Shown here: piece by piece, positions 1-14,900 of the stretch | Numbering within the stretch: the first letter of the stretch is position 1 | How the letters are laid out: every line of letters begins with the position of its first letter | NCBI GenBank assembly: GCA_902729315.2 | Contig: LR746265.1 | Location: forward strand, 379,501-443,500 | Reading direction: 5' to 3' | Source of the DNA: Spirodela intermedia | Lineage: Eukaryota; Streptophyta; Magnoliopsida; Alismatales; Araceae | Length of the DNA: 64,000 bases | The notes under the pieces: model-generated | What the model was told of the DNA's origin: nothing | Seen by the model: the letters and a program-made list of their open reading frames with translations, nothing else | Databases searched by the model: none | Translations under genes and position numbers: made by a program

Positions 1-1316
1 CCACAACTTCAGGGAGATTCACATTCCTGATGGGAGTTTTTAACTTGTCAATTTCCAGTACTATTGATGGAAAAATGGCATGGAATAATTAGCATATGTT
101 TACCTAAAAATACAGGCGAGCCTATCAATATGAACTGTGAGATGGCGCGCGAGGATTTGCTCCAGGGATCCCCCGGCTTCATGGGTTACCTTCTGCTTGT
201 GCAAGAACAAAAGGGTGTCTGATCAATAAGAAAGTCACATTGTTTAGAGGTTCCTTGTGTTTGGGGCAAACCTCTAAGGGAGCGACGGCAGGGAGACACA
301 ATAATTCCACTGCCTTTTTGGCGTGCTCTGTAGGGAGTACTGAAATAAGCGCGCTACAAAAAAAAAAAAAGAAAAGGTTTCAAGATGTAGTAAACGAATT
401 TCAGATTATGCATGCATTTTGTTACAATTGCTGTTTACAGATGGGTATTTGATACGATCCGAGGAGGTATCCCAAGGAGGAAGGCACAGAAAGTCCTTCA
501 AGAAATGGGTATCCACCTGTTTATTTAAGGGTTTAAGAAGTGGATTTAAACCTCAGGCAACAACCAATCTCCTGACATATGCTGGTACACATTTGGAAAT
601 AGATCATAAACCTTCAAGCAAACAGTCATTGTTATATTTGCGCCTGATCCATCAATTTCGGACTGGTCAAGGTTCAAGCTGGTAGGTAGAACAATATCAA
701 GCTGCATTTACTCATCATATAGTCTCCTCGTCATTGTTTTGGTTGAATGCATTCAAGAACGTCGTTATGAGGATTGGGCAAGCCAGTCTTTTTCTACATC
801 CCACTGAATGACTTCCAGATTAGTAAAAAGAATCTGAGTGAAGATTTTTTCTACTTTAAAAGAAATATTACCATTCTATGTTAACCGCACCATTAACTGC
901 TTTCATAGGTGCATAACGTTTTATCATTGATCACACGAGCACAAATCCACTTTGACTTTCCGTGACAGAAACATTAGCTCATTCTAGTTAAGGCATGAAT
1001 TACGTCTCCTTCAAATTTAAATCTTGTGTAATTTAAATTTCGTACTTTTTGAAATACTTCTGAAAAGCCTACTAAGCCAAGAGCAAAAAAAAAATCGTCT
1101 TATTAAAGAAAAAGGTACCGTACTGAAAATCGAGCTTCATGCCAAGCATCTGATAGACTGAAAAAGGCAATAATTCCGATGATATTTGAGATTATAATCT
1201 ACCATGATGAATTTGAGAGCAAGATTCAAAGTGGAATTAATTAAGTGTTATGTTTTAAGAGTTGTTAAGCAGAGTAAAATGGTGAAATTCAAATGCTCAT
1301 TTTGGAACTGAAGTAC
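1..1316. other. AT-rich sequence, probably MOS14 intron
   Basis: No exon matching the next expected MOS14 segment was found on the minus strand, and no other gene is recognised. The short open frames here have no family resemblance that I can see. It is most simply a long intron whose acceptor exon lies left of the window. Confidence 0.5.
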
Positions 1317-4300
1317 CTCAAAGCTATAACCAACTGCATAGAATCATCAGTGGATAACTTGAAGCCCCCTTCACCACTGATAGCAATATGGTAAATGTGG
1401 AAGAGACCGTCCAATGATCCACTCAGCTGTCCACGGCAATCTGAAAAAACAAGAATCAGAAATGTTCAGGGAAGTTATTCGACTTTTGAATGGTACCAAA
1501 CAGGAAGAGAAATATAAACCGCCCCAGAAAACGACACTTTGACACGTGGTAACATTGATTTCATTTGGAAAAAGGGCTATTCATCTCACAAACGAAAGTG
1601 CCAATCATACCCAGAGAAATCTGGCTCATGCTAGATCAACCTTCCCTTTATCAGACTTAGAATCCCAAAGCTTCCTTTAATTTCTTATAGTCTCTGTGTC
1701 CCAAACACTAGAAGGCAAGATATGAGCCTATAAATTTATCTCTTGAGGCCATGGAGAAATCCGCGAATTCAGATATATTGCAGAGGCACTATATCAAAGA
1801 AAAAAACCTGAACTACTAGCGGAAAGTAAATAATCTTGGCACGATCGAGGTCTAGAAGAAAATGAAAAACACAGCATTATGATACATTCACAGATGCGAC
1901 GATATTACCTAGGTAAATGCTGTAATCAGTAGTACTATATATTCAGTAAAAGTAGAGATATCCAGTCAACAAGAATTTTTCAATGTTGATAATTTCTTCC
2001 AGAAAGATAAGAAACCAAAAAAAATATGGAACAAAAAGTACCATAGAGGCAAAGGAATATACCTTCACATATGTACTTAAATGCGACAGATGCAGACGCG
2101 GCAGATTCCTCAGATGAACTCATGCCTCTCGTGAGAATATCCACTAACGAAGGCAGGACAGATGGCAAGGCGTTGAGCCATTTTGAATAAGCTCCAATTG
2201 TTGAGCAAACTGGAAAAAAATGAAATTAAGATGAAAAAAGCACTCTAAAGTAAAAATGTCATAAGAGAATGTGAATCGAGTACAAAAAGATGCAAAAAAT
2301 GGTGGGGTGCCCCACAAATACACACATCACATGCACACAACGAGTATATGCATGGCTACGTGTAGACACGTCTGTTGAACTTTTCAGTGCACCAACGTAC
2401 CTGACCGTGAATAGAAATATGAATTGTGACGTAGATACATCCATGACTGCATGCGCCCATTTCAGATAAATGCGTGTGTAGATAAAGACAAAAACACAAA
2501 CATATATAGGCATCCATAGGGCACTATGCGTTCATAATAAAAAACTTTGCAATGGGATTATTTACAGTCAGCTAGAAGAAAATAAAGCACATCCAATTCA
2601 GCACGCCAAATGGATCATATTGATCAACGACAGCCCCGAAGAGAAAACATTACCCGTCTGCAGCAGCTGAGGTTGATGAGGAAGCTCCGGGAGAATTGAG
2701 AAAACCTATTCATACAAACAGCGGAACTAACAGTTATTTAACCGTTAGAATTTAATAATAAGTTCAAGAGCAGAAAAAATTCCTCCAAACAAGGTCATCA
2801 AGAAAATCAAGAAGACAACAGAATAACAAAACAGGAAAAGTTGGGCAGCGTATTTAATAAAATTGGTTAAACCGTCATAGAAAGTATGCATGAGCGTAAA
2901 CAGCTGGGGCATTCAATCCACAGAAAAAAAAAGGTTCCTTAACCTTATGAAGCAATCCACAAAAAATGATAGGCATATGTAATTCCAATACATAATTAAT
3001 ACCAAGTGTTACAGGGTGATCCAGAAGAGCTCCATTATACCTGAGGCATCATTTCACCTTCTAGAACTGGAACAGACTTAGCCACAGCCTGCATACAGTA
3101 AAGAGAAGCTTCCACTGGCTGCCACTCGCAAACATTCTTTCTACAACTGGGTACTGCCTGATGATTCAAGGAAAACCAGAAGATTGAAGTAAAAGACGTC
3201 AAAAAAATCACAAGGTAGAAAAAGAAACAAGCTAACTCTTTAAAATAAGACAGGTATGAAGCCCAAAAGCAGCGTACTATTTATTACCAAACATTATTTT
3301 CAACAAAAGGTCATTCACCTTAGGAAAAAGCAAAGGCAAACAATTGAGGAATTACTGTGAAGTATAGTTGAGGTTATCTACCGTTCCATCCTATTCTTTT
3401 ATGCAACAGGGCATTGGTTGAGTTATCGGGTCAATCAAACCCGATAACTTATACCGGACCCAATACATGTATAAGACTATATGCTGTATAAAGAATTGCC
3501 CTTGTCTGGCAGTTAAGGAGACAGAAAATGATCTTCCTCGTACATCAGTTCCAGGGTTGTCTGTGTATTAGCTCCACAGAGCCAAAGAAAGTTCACTGAA
3601 CCCTTCATTTATAATCATCCAGATCTACAGAGTCATCCTCCTACCATCATCCAGGTTGGGCTGCACTGTGGAGATTTAGGCTCAGTCATATAGCTCCGTA
3701 CAAAACTTTCTCATAATCTGGCCGTAAACACCATCCCCCTGGTTGTGAGGCATTGGGTGAAAATATGTGTATCAAGTGGTTTCAAAAACATCAGAATTCG
3801 ACTTCTTGCATCACCTAGCCTCAGACTGGATATTCGTCAATTGATGTAGTATTCCTGTGATTACATACTTTTGGATAATGAAAGGTAAATAGGAAGACCT
3901 TGATTGTTTTGCAGTTTCTAATTGGGATTCAATGGCTTACCACAAGCAGCATCTACACTACATACAGAAAAGCAGAAACTTCAGTTACATGGTAGATTAA
4001 ATCCAGAATTCACAGTTTGAAGAGTAAGATTCTTGCAAAGGATGGCCTACCATCCTTCAAGAGGATTTCTCTAAGGTCCTTGGTGAAGAAGGCAAAAGGA
4101 ATTTTTGAGTGGAATCATCAGTCCTTGTTCAGAAAATCATGCCCCAACTTCAACTGAGGAAATATGGTCAACAAGGAATAAGGAAAGAGTATATGACTCC
4201 ACAGTCATTGTGGCGAGAAAATAGTAGAAGATGAAATACATTAATAAGTATGATAAGTCCAAGAAAAGAAAACGACCATTCTACAAGAAGACATATGGCC

Positions 4301-5899
4301 CTGTGATAAGGCTCCACACACACATGCTAAAAGGAAGAAGGCCCAAAGCCCAATAAGTCAATAACAGTTAGCATGGTTGAGGGAAGGCACAGTTATGACA
4401 AGGAACAGTAATGGCAAAGGGCGGTTGTGGAAGAGCAATTATGGCAGGAGACTAACAGCTAAAATAAGAGAGGGAAAGGAGAGGATATAAGGATGGGCGG
4501 ATCAGGATGGAGACGGGGAAGAAAAATCGGTGTTAGTATCTTGTGCATCTACGAGAAAGGGTTGGAAGGTTGTATGTGACCCTCCATCTGTTCTGGGTTC
4601 TTTTACTGTGCTTTATCTTTGGTATTTCTGCACTAGACATTGTTTCTTTCATATAATACGAATAGTTATGAAACACCTTAAGAAGTATGATAAATCTAAG
4701 AAAAGAAAACGATCATTCTGCAAGAAGACATGTGGCCTTGCTCATAGGCAGCACACCGACGCCAGGGCCCATTGTTTCTTTATTCAAGGAGGCGATACTA
4801 CTCACAAAAAAAATTCTCACATAGGGAATTGCAAGAAATATAGAAGATCTTTTAATGACCAGATATCGCTACATTTACATCTATGCAGTCAATATCTAAT
4901 TGGAACCGGATTAAAAGTCACTAACAACTCAAGCAGTTTCTCTAGAGTTATTGAAACATAAGACCTGATGACACGAATTTTATCTCATATCCTTGAGTTT
5001 TGGGTGAGGAAAAGCAACTGTGCACATGACTATCAAGAAAAATTTGGCAACATGGCCATTTTTTATCTTGATAAACGGTGGCCTTGTCCCCTACTCTTCA
5101 AATTCTTTATCTCTGCATGAACATACTCTTTCTAAGTAATCTGAAAGAATCATTAAAGCGCCCAACACTTTAAATTCTTTCGACATTATTCTATCTTTTG
5201 AACCCTGTAGATGAGGCAATGGGAGTGGTTGTGAACCAAGACTCTACTATCTCTCACTTGGAGTACAGTCGAGCTTTAAGAGTTAAAGAATCACTTGTGA
5301 TACCAAGTCCAAATCACTGAGAAATATCTGTAACATCTCTATCCTGGAATCTCTTAAAAGTTATGCTTGTCCCACTTATAAATATTGCAGGAACTCGTTC
5401 TCCTTAACTAATATCAATAGTTCCTATTCTGATCATCTTGTTCATTCCACTGTGTGGAGATTTTCCCAACTGTTACTGGATAATTTTCAATATTTTACTT
5501 CGTTGATGACTTTATTCAGTATACCATGATTTATTCGGTGAAGATAAACAGGGAGGTTCCTCACAAACATCTGTATCTTCGCAGAATGAACAAAAATCAA
5601 TACGAAATCCGTAATGGCAAGGAATATATAGATAAATAGCTGCATATTTTTCTGAAAACTGAAAGCGCTATGCATGAGAATCCACACCCTTGTACTCTTC
5701 CATCAAAGGAAATAGCTGAGCATAAAAAACAGGTGAATCGACAGTAGCCTATTGTTATAAGATTTAATTTGAACTGTGTACTCGAGGGGCATTTTGGTCC
5801 TTCGAGTACATGGACTTTGTAACGCAACTGGTTTTTTTGGTCTTTTCCCTAGTAATTTGGGGACCCTTTGGTCCTCTCTCTCTCTCTCTCTCTCTCGAT

Positions 5900-5951
<52 letters not shown>

Positions 5952-8900
5952 TTCAATGTCTTTGATAAGGTTCCGATGAAGACATATAACCGAAGGCAGA
6001 TAGATCATTGTATGGGTAGGTTATTAAGGACACTCGAACATACAAGGGGGAGATCTTTTTGGTGAACAGGACTCTAGGGCTTGGTCGAGCTGTGGAGGGA
6101 AGGGGAAGCCTCTCAAACTACATCCCAAGTTCTGTTAGGGTTCTGCGGAACCCTGTTTATTGACTGATCCAGCTGAATACATATCCAGTTCCTTCTCTTG
6201 CAGCTAGAGGAAGGAGTCGTACCAATCTTCAACTTGGATATTCCAAACTTGATATTAAGATTAAAAAAGTATATCCTTCTTAGACACTCTCCTCTTTTCA
6301 TAGGGTATGAATATCTTCACTCACAAGTAGGAAAGAAGTGTAAAGATGTCACCTTTATTAAAATCGAGTAGTACTATTATTCCATAATAGGCCATTTGTA
6401 GGGAGAGTCTCCCAGTCAGGAAGATACTCGACTCTTGTGTCATCCCATCTTATAATCATACTTAATTAAGACTCATGCAGCAAACGAACCACATTAAAAA
6501 TCTCAGCGACAAATTACATAGTGATCTCAAGGAAAAATCATTGATGACCAACTCTATGAACTCTATGAGGAAAAATATAAGAGCTTATCCTACTTAAAAC
6601 CCCTAGTAAGAAAATGCTATCTCCTCTTGTAATAAAGAAGAAACAAATTCCTCTATTACGCTCATAAATGTAGAACTTGGACCAATATCTTATATCCAAG
6701 TACAGTTTTTATACGCATCTTTTACTATCATACCTTTCATTTATGTATACTTCATTTTCTGATCTATTTCTAAAAACTATAAAGAATACTAAGTGGTTGC
6801 ATGTAATAAATGGGAAAATAGAGAGCTCTGCGAAAAAGTAAAAATTAGAAACTGATAAAATTTCTTCAAGGGAAGAAGCTTATTGCCTCCTACTCACAAA
6901 CAAGAAACTACCACATTGTATTATTGACAAGTTCAAGGCAAGACTTATGGCAAGAGGGTTTACATGAAACCAGTGTCTCGACTATCAAGCAAATTTTTCA
7001 AAATTAATGCAAATGGGGTTGTCTTTTTTCACTTACTACCTTGCATCAATAAATTCAAGCGAGGAATGTCTTTTGGAATGGGGATCTATCATACGAAGTC
7101 TGTATAAATTGTCCTAATGGATACATACGCTAAAGAAAAGCATACTGATGGAGGAAAACCTCATATTATCCAAAATAGTCCATTTTAATAGGTTTAAGAT
7201 GACCATACCTTAGTTACAAATAAACAAAATTGAAAACTAAACCTTCTCATTGTCTATATGGATCATAGGTAATAGTAAGATCAAACTTGCCAAGAAATTT
7301 TAAGTCGTCTTAATAATTTAAAGTACTTTTACAGTATTAAAATTGATAAATCAAATAAACGGATTATAGATCAAAGAAAGTATGTGATGTGTTTTAATCA
7401 CATGGTGAGCAAGAAACTTGTGCAGTCAAATGTAGAAGCTTAGTACAATGTCATAACACTGTCTAATTGAACATTTCTGATTAATAATGTTTATATGAGA
7501 CATTGAAATCAAAATCCATCTTCCTTCTAAACGTGTGTCATACAAATAAGTCAGTAGAAGTACAAATAACAGCCTAATTCATGATACAAATCGAAAGTTT
7601 ATCAAGGAGAAGAAGGATTTACAAGAATTTTAGTATGTCTCCTAAGTAGTCAATGCGTTCACCATATGTTTACCCAAATTGCAACCGTATTGAAATCAAA
7701 CAAGTATGCATGATATTTATGCTCCGTTTGGGTGTTTAAACCTCTAATTTTTTATCTATATGTTAGTTTCTATTGATATCATTTGAACTTTCTGGCCAAT
7801 GAGAATCAACAACTCACACTAGACCCAGTCGAAATCTACCATTTTATCTAAATGTTAGCTTCTATTGATATCAGTTGAATTGTTTGGCCAATGAGAATCA
7901 ATAACTCATACTAGACCAATTCCATGTATTGGATTGGGAATGGAGAATGCCTATTTACCATCTTGAGGGGAATTGTAGGAAAAAGGAGTAATTAGGTGTT
8001 AATTTCCTAGTTGAGAGAAGTCTCCTAGTTTGTCAGTTTCCAAGTTGATCAGTTTCCTTAACCTAGGTATCTTCCTTTTTTCTGCGGCCGGGGTAATTGC
8101 ATATAACTAGCGATTGTTCTATGATTTGATTAATAGAAGAGATTTTTCCCGACTGTTTATCCCTGTATGGTTTGCGTAATATATATGTCCAGAGTACTTT
8201 ACATATACACCAGGCATAAGTGCAGAAAAAACAAGAAAAAATTATTTCCGAGGTATTTTACCATCACCTGCATAAATTTTAAGAAGACAATCTTTAGTAC
8301 TGCTTCAGCTCCTAAAACGGCAGTTGCATCTGTTAGCACATCACTCGCAGCTAGCATTGTGACGACCAATCAGCATGCCAAAGATTCAGATGTCAGAACT
8401 CATCAGGAATAAATAAAAGCATGTGAGATATGAACCATTTTTTGCAGCAGAACACACTGATCTAATGTCAAAGAAAAATAAATTAAATATGAAAATGCGT
8501 ACCCACATATTTAAGAAAACACTTCTAAGTAGGGATTGCATAATTCTACTCCGTTTAGGGATCTAATTAAACCCGTTTCAAACTGAGAAACGAGTAACTC
8601 CAAGAGATGCCAAAGCTAAGCGCTTTTATTATAAAACAACGAATGCGAAACACCTCCGAAATGCTGGGTTTGAAATAGCAAAAAATAAATAGTAACGAAA
8701 CCTCGAAAATACATCAATGACTATTTGAATTCTAGATAGAAGCTTTGATAAACGCTTATCAAATGGGGAGCCGAAAAATCAACAGTAAATCAAGCTATGA
8801 AAAAGACGAGATTTTTAGTCAACATTGAATGTCATAATTACCATATCTACTGTGCTTAAAATCCTTCAGATCCTCTTTTGAGAGCTCCTGATGATTTTCT

Positions 8901-11900
8901 GGATATTGAACCCGAGAAATAATCTGCACCAGAGACAGAATTTGAAATCTCACATCTCCATAGCTAGAGAGAAATTGAGCAAACCAACAGAACAGTCGTA
9001 TGTGCCTTCCCTAATCCATCAGCTAAAATGGATGTCACAAGACGCAATCGAGCAGCCATGGCAAAACTAGAAGCCTTCTGAGATGAAAACTCACCAGTGA
9101 GACAAGGTGTTCAAATGCTGGGCAGAAGGCTTGAATTCTTCGGTTCTTCTCTGCTTCTGCTAGTGCTTCAGATCCAAATGATGAATAGGAATCACTGAAG
9201 CATTCAGAATGACTGTTACAATCCAGGTCGAAGAAAACAGGTTTGTATGTTACTGTGAAATGATCACCTTTTAGTCAAGTTAACCTGGAGGTGATGCCAG
9301 AAGTTGTATGTCATAGAAGAAATGTCATATTCTTGATGTGATGCAACCTCAAGTAATGCTCGTACAATTAGCATAGATTCATTGGAACCTGAAAAGCATC
9401 TCTTTTAAACACTGACATAAAGGTAAAATTAAAAAAGGCAGTCTTCCGCAAGCGCAAAGTTACCAGTTGCAATTAGCTCTACATATGAATCCCCCATATC
9501 CGCAAATAAACGAGCAATGGCCTTTATATCTTCGTCACCCTGATAAAACACATAATAATTCAAAAAAATAAGACTACTAGAGAGATATTATCATAATTGT
9601 GTTTCGAAAGGAGATAGCATGAAGACAGAACATGTTAATCGTAAGGTTGAAATTTTCTTCTGCCCCATCATTTTCTAAAAGATATCTATCTAAGAAAATA
9701 CTAAAGCTCCCAGAAGGTATGCAATGAATGATGCGTTTAAAGCATCACTGAAAATATTGGAAGCCTGCTCAATGATGTGTTATAATGAAAATCAATAAAC
9801 AAATAGCAAGTTTATTATTTTATTATATAAACCAAAGGATTTATGGCCAGTTCATATGACCATAGAGCTACTGGTAACGCAACTTCATCTGTGGATATCC
9901 CACTGTCCAGCCGTAAACAGGCACTCATTTGATACATATTTGTGCGCACAATCCTCTATCTAGGAAAAAGGATCATTACCCTCAAAACAGTCGGGTGCTG
10001 CATCAACATAAATATCAACTAAATATTTATTCGTACTCCAGTGACTACTGTTGTCATGTGCAGGTATCCATGGACTCCCATTAGTTTGATAAAACAGAAA
10101 AACACCATAAAAAATTAGTAATAGTAGAGTCGAAACACCATTATGTAAGAAGTTGGACGTTTTGAGATAGAAATTCCACTACGGATGGAACCGAAAAAAA
10201 AGAAGGGACAAAAAGAAAGGAGAGCAACAAAACAGGAAAATAGGACGAAAACGGATGAAGAAGAGCCCCCCACTCTATGGCCAATAGCAGCAGCTGCCAG
10301 CCACGACAACCACTCAATCATTGGCCATAGCCCCTCGGTAAGCCAGACAAAAAGACCAGGATCACGCTCCATATAAGGGACTTGCCCAGATACTAATTAT
10401 CTATGGCATACAACAAGCGACCTATCTAAGAATGAAGCACAAATAAAGAATTCAGACAGCAAATTCTGCAGTTCGGTACCTTGGAAGTATCCCGCAGCTG
10501 CTCCATCAGATCCATAACATGAGGCACAAGTACATGAATCAACGGGATCTGTGCAGATAACCCACCAGTGTTTCGTGATGCAGTGAAGTGTATTAGTTCA
10601 GATACAACTGAAAAGGAGGGGAAAAGAAGGTCAACGATAGAACAAAGTTCAATAAAATATAGCAAAATTATTGCTACGAATTTTATTTTTTAAAGGGTCA
10701 CGGGGAGAAGGAAAATGACATAAACACTAGAAGGAACGGCAGAGAAGAATTAAAGAATTATGTGAGACAGCATATTCGAAATTTCAAGAGTGATGGCTGA
10801 GGTTTATTTTATACATTTCTCTTCGCCTGACGAGGATCCAACAAAGCACAATATGTACCGAATGTTACTTAAAGTTGCATCAAATATCTTAATTAAAATC
10901 AGAAAAGAATCATGTGAATATATAGAAATTTTCTTCCGATTACCATTTACTGCTGGCTCCAAAAGCTGCTCAGACTTTAGTGCATGAAGGGCTTCGTGGA
11001 CTAAAGGGTGGGATGCAAGCGTGGATGCAGGAATCCTGTAACACAGCAGCATTAAAAAAATAACGGGTCATAGCTGTTTTCTCAGAATAACACACATAGG
11101 AAGTTTTAGACGTATTTTCTTAATGTAACAACACTGCTATCAAATGTGTAGTCATAAACAAACGGTATTATATTCTACTTAAACAAGCAAACATATTTCC
11201 TCTCATTTATTTTATTGAAGCTGAGACTATTTCATGTTAAAGGCATGAAAAATGTCCTGGTTAAGTCCCGTATGATGAAAAAGGACAAAAGGACAAAAGC
11301 TGAGGTAAGTTCGGATAAGATGTACTGACCCCTTGCTCAACCGAAGCCATGAACCAAATGCTTCCAATACCTGCCAACATATTTAACATTAGATATATTT
11401 TACCACCGCACATGCGAAGTTTATCAAACTGACAAATCAAAGGATGGGTCTGACAGGGCTAAACATATATAAGAAAGTTGCACATACTCAAATCTTCCCA
11501 GGGCATCTATTAACACCCAAGACTCTACATATCTCAAAACCTGAAAACCTAAAACAAAAACAATGGAATGCCTTCGTATTCTATTAACATGCCTAAAGAA
11601 TAAATGCTGCTGAAAACTAAATCAAGTTTCGATTTTCTTATTTCACAAAGTTGGAGTAAACAGCAGCATAGGCATGTTGTACCTTAGGGATGCATATGGA
11701 AGAAATACGAAAATGAGGGCCAATTAATTCATACTGTTCGACAACTACTGTAAAATAGATAACAGCTGCCATAAAAACACGTCTTGGCCACCACCAAAAA
11801 GATTCCAACACAAAATGGACATCCCAAGCAAGCTGTGATAATGAAGAAAAAATTGACCAAATAATTTACTACAGCACATTTGTCATTTACAAAAAGACGG

Positions 11901-14900
11901 GCCGAAACAGTAAAAGAATAAGTTGCGACACTTTTCTGGAAGGTGTGTACATTTTAAATTAAATTTTTGGTGTAGGAATGATGGAAGAATCGTCTATTTT
12001 TGTCTGAACCAATGAAAATTATATGCCATTAATCTGATCTATTGAAATTTGCTTTAATCAACTTCTGGTCAATTTGGGAAGTAATCTGCAAGGAATTAAA
12101 CCGCGCAAAACAAAACTTTTTGATAGATTGGTTCGTACCCAGAGCAAACTCCACCAAGAACAATATGGCTTAATCAGCTTGTGTTATTTGAAAACCGAAT
12201 TAATCCATTGCAATGCAGTTGCTGTGCACAATAAATATAGATCAACTGGGGTCAAATACATTCCAGTATGTGCTACCATTATCTAAAATGCTTTTTTTAT
12301 GTAATGTGACTTCAAATGATGGCCCTACTCCGTATACTAATAAACATGTGTTGATAACAACTCAATAAATAAGATATCACTTCAATGTTAGATAAGTGAT
12401 TGGCTGGACAGCATTGTCCAATGCCTCAAATCCTAGTGGCCCCAATTGAAATGCTGTCAACAAGGATGGACATGCATATCTACATTATACATCCATATTG
12501 TTAGAAGATGACACGAGCTTAAAATTCATTGAAAACAAAAGAAATGACAGGTAAAAAAGGAGGCTGAAGGCTGTATCAAATGGTGTTCTACGAGTGTATG
12601 TTCTCAATTATATGTTTTCATTTAGTACGTATGGGGCCACAATTAATTTACTCTAGCATTGGCTACCATTTCACGAACCTATTAGTTTATCAAGCAGGCT
12701 GCCCTGGATATATACTGTTACAAGCCCAGACCAGGGAATGACTGGACAGATTTAAAAAGATACTTTTGTCTCCTATAATTTGTTCTGTTACATGCACTAT
12801 TTTAGAAAAATAGAACAATGTAAATTAGTTCCCAAAGTTTAATGACTTGACAATGACAGAAGCCAAGCAATACCCCCTGACCAATAATATTCTTAAGAAC
12901 TTGGAGTAAAAATTACCTGTTCTTTCAGTTCTTCAAACCTCACACACGCTGCCAAAAGATTAAGAGCGATTTCCACAGATGAGATGAGTTCTTTCTCAAA
13001 TTGGCGACGTCTCTCAGGACGAGCTGCGATCTTATGGCTGAAGGCTTCCTGTTTGCAGTAAAAAAGTGTCCTAAGATCCCATATTCATAATTGCTTCATA
13101 AGATAATGTACGTGAGTGTATAAAAGCATATGATATCGAATTAGACACAGTTGCGTGAATAGAACTCATATTTAGAGCTCAAAGAACAATGTAAAAAAAG
13201 GGTGATGAGGTGCATTCAACAGCTATGTTTTATATTCTTACCAATGAAGAACCTTGTCGTTATGGGATTGAGACTAGGAAATTTCTTATTCTCCTTTTTT
13301 TACTTACTACTGGAACAATGTCAGCTCAATATAGAAAAGGTAGTAATGAAGGAAGTTACTGAACATGGAAGATGATAATGATTGATGCAATTAGGAAAGA
13401 CAACTCATATTGGCATAAATCATAATGTTGAATGCGTCAAATCCGGTGAAGGATGAAAGCTATCTCTCATTTGGAAAATAACCACACATGCTGAAAATTT
13501 CCAAGCAATTTTGGCATATTTTCAAGTGAAATTTTTGGAAGGACAAGTTGAAAAGTTTATAGTGTTTCTACATACATCAAATAAGTTTAGCAGACGTGGT
13601 ATTCAGAGCATAAAATTGGGAATCTAAAATGTAGAAAAAATATATTTAAGAAAGTGAAGTTGAAGAATATGAGCAGCTACTACCCTAGTACTTGAGGTGA
13701 TGCCTTGGGAAGTACCCCAGACGTCTAAGGTGCCTCAGCTATCTAGGAGATCTGCCATTTGCGTTAGCAAAAATGCACAGATGTCAATCTGCACACAGAC
13801 CATCATCTCCCATGCAATCACATGAGTGTATTACATACGATATACATAAGTATATATCTAATGCATAATTAGTTCGTGTTAAATATTTATATCAAAATAC
13901 AGTCGTTACCAAATGACTTTCTACTTTTACAATTACATTATTTTCTTTCTAACTTTATCCTATCTTTTCTACAACAATATTACTACCATGAAAAAAGTTA
14001 AAATCTCTCTTTCTTTAACGTTTCTTTGTAGAACTTATGAATGATAATGTGCTAATCATACCATAAAATATATATACTTAAAACTAAGCCTCACTTTGCT
14101 GTCCCCTAACAACTTATCCCCATGAACTTGTCCTCAAAATCAGATGTCAAGGATGTCAGCTTGTCATCCACCAAAAACTCAAATCCTAATTAACATAGCG
14201 CGGTCTCTCCTTAATTACGATAAGTGGGGCTGTCTTATGATTAAGGTCCTTAATTCTTCATTTTAGCACATCTCAAACCGTAAAATTTTCTGGCCAGCTG
14301 ATTGAATTCCATGGAATTTACTGGTTGATTGTTTATTTCTGTGTACATTCATATCGTCAAATCCTTGACATCCCACTTGTATTGAATGCTGAGAATACAA
14401 CTGTGATCATGCTGCCATACAGTGGATGGCATGTGAAGTCCTTTACTACAGTGATTATTAAATGCTGCAGCGTCCTACAGTGCAGTCGTTTTCTAACCTG
14501 ACACCTCAACATCCCTTGAGCACGTGAAAATGAGTAGTTCCCAGCCTGAGCAAGTTTGGTTATCAACATGGTAACAAATTGCCACGTTTAAAACTTGTCT
14601 CAGAAGCTTTGTATGTAGACAATTGAACTAGCCTCTTCTTTTTTAATTCTCTCCCATATCTCAACCCGGTGAAGAAAATCAAATACTTGTCAACAAGAAA
14701 AGTGAGAAAGGCAACAAAAAATGATAAAACCAAGAAGGAGAGGAAATGGATGTAACTTATTCAGCAGTACCTGCGGCAATACGGTGAGTAGTTCCAGAAA
14801 ACTGGCAATATGTTCAGGAAACGTATTCATTTCTTGTTTTATCCAATTGATGATCCCATTATTTCCCCAGTCTTCTTTAGAGACATGTACAGCAAGAGCA

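Noticed and set aside
4530-4961. A 143-codon plus-strand frame in the MOS14 intron
   Set aside because: It overlaps one copy of a direct repeat and shows no family resemblance; probably chance within a decayed element.
7749-7918. Spaced repeats that might suggest an array-type system
   Set aside because: Only two tandem copies without spacers, inside a retroelement 3' region in a plant genome; not a CRISPR-like array.
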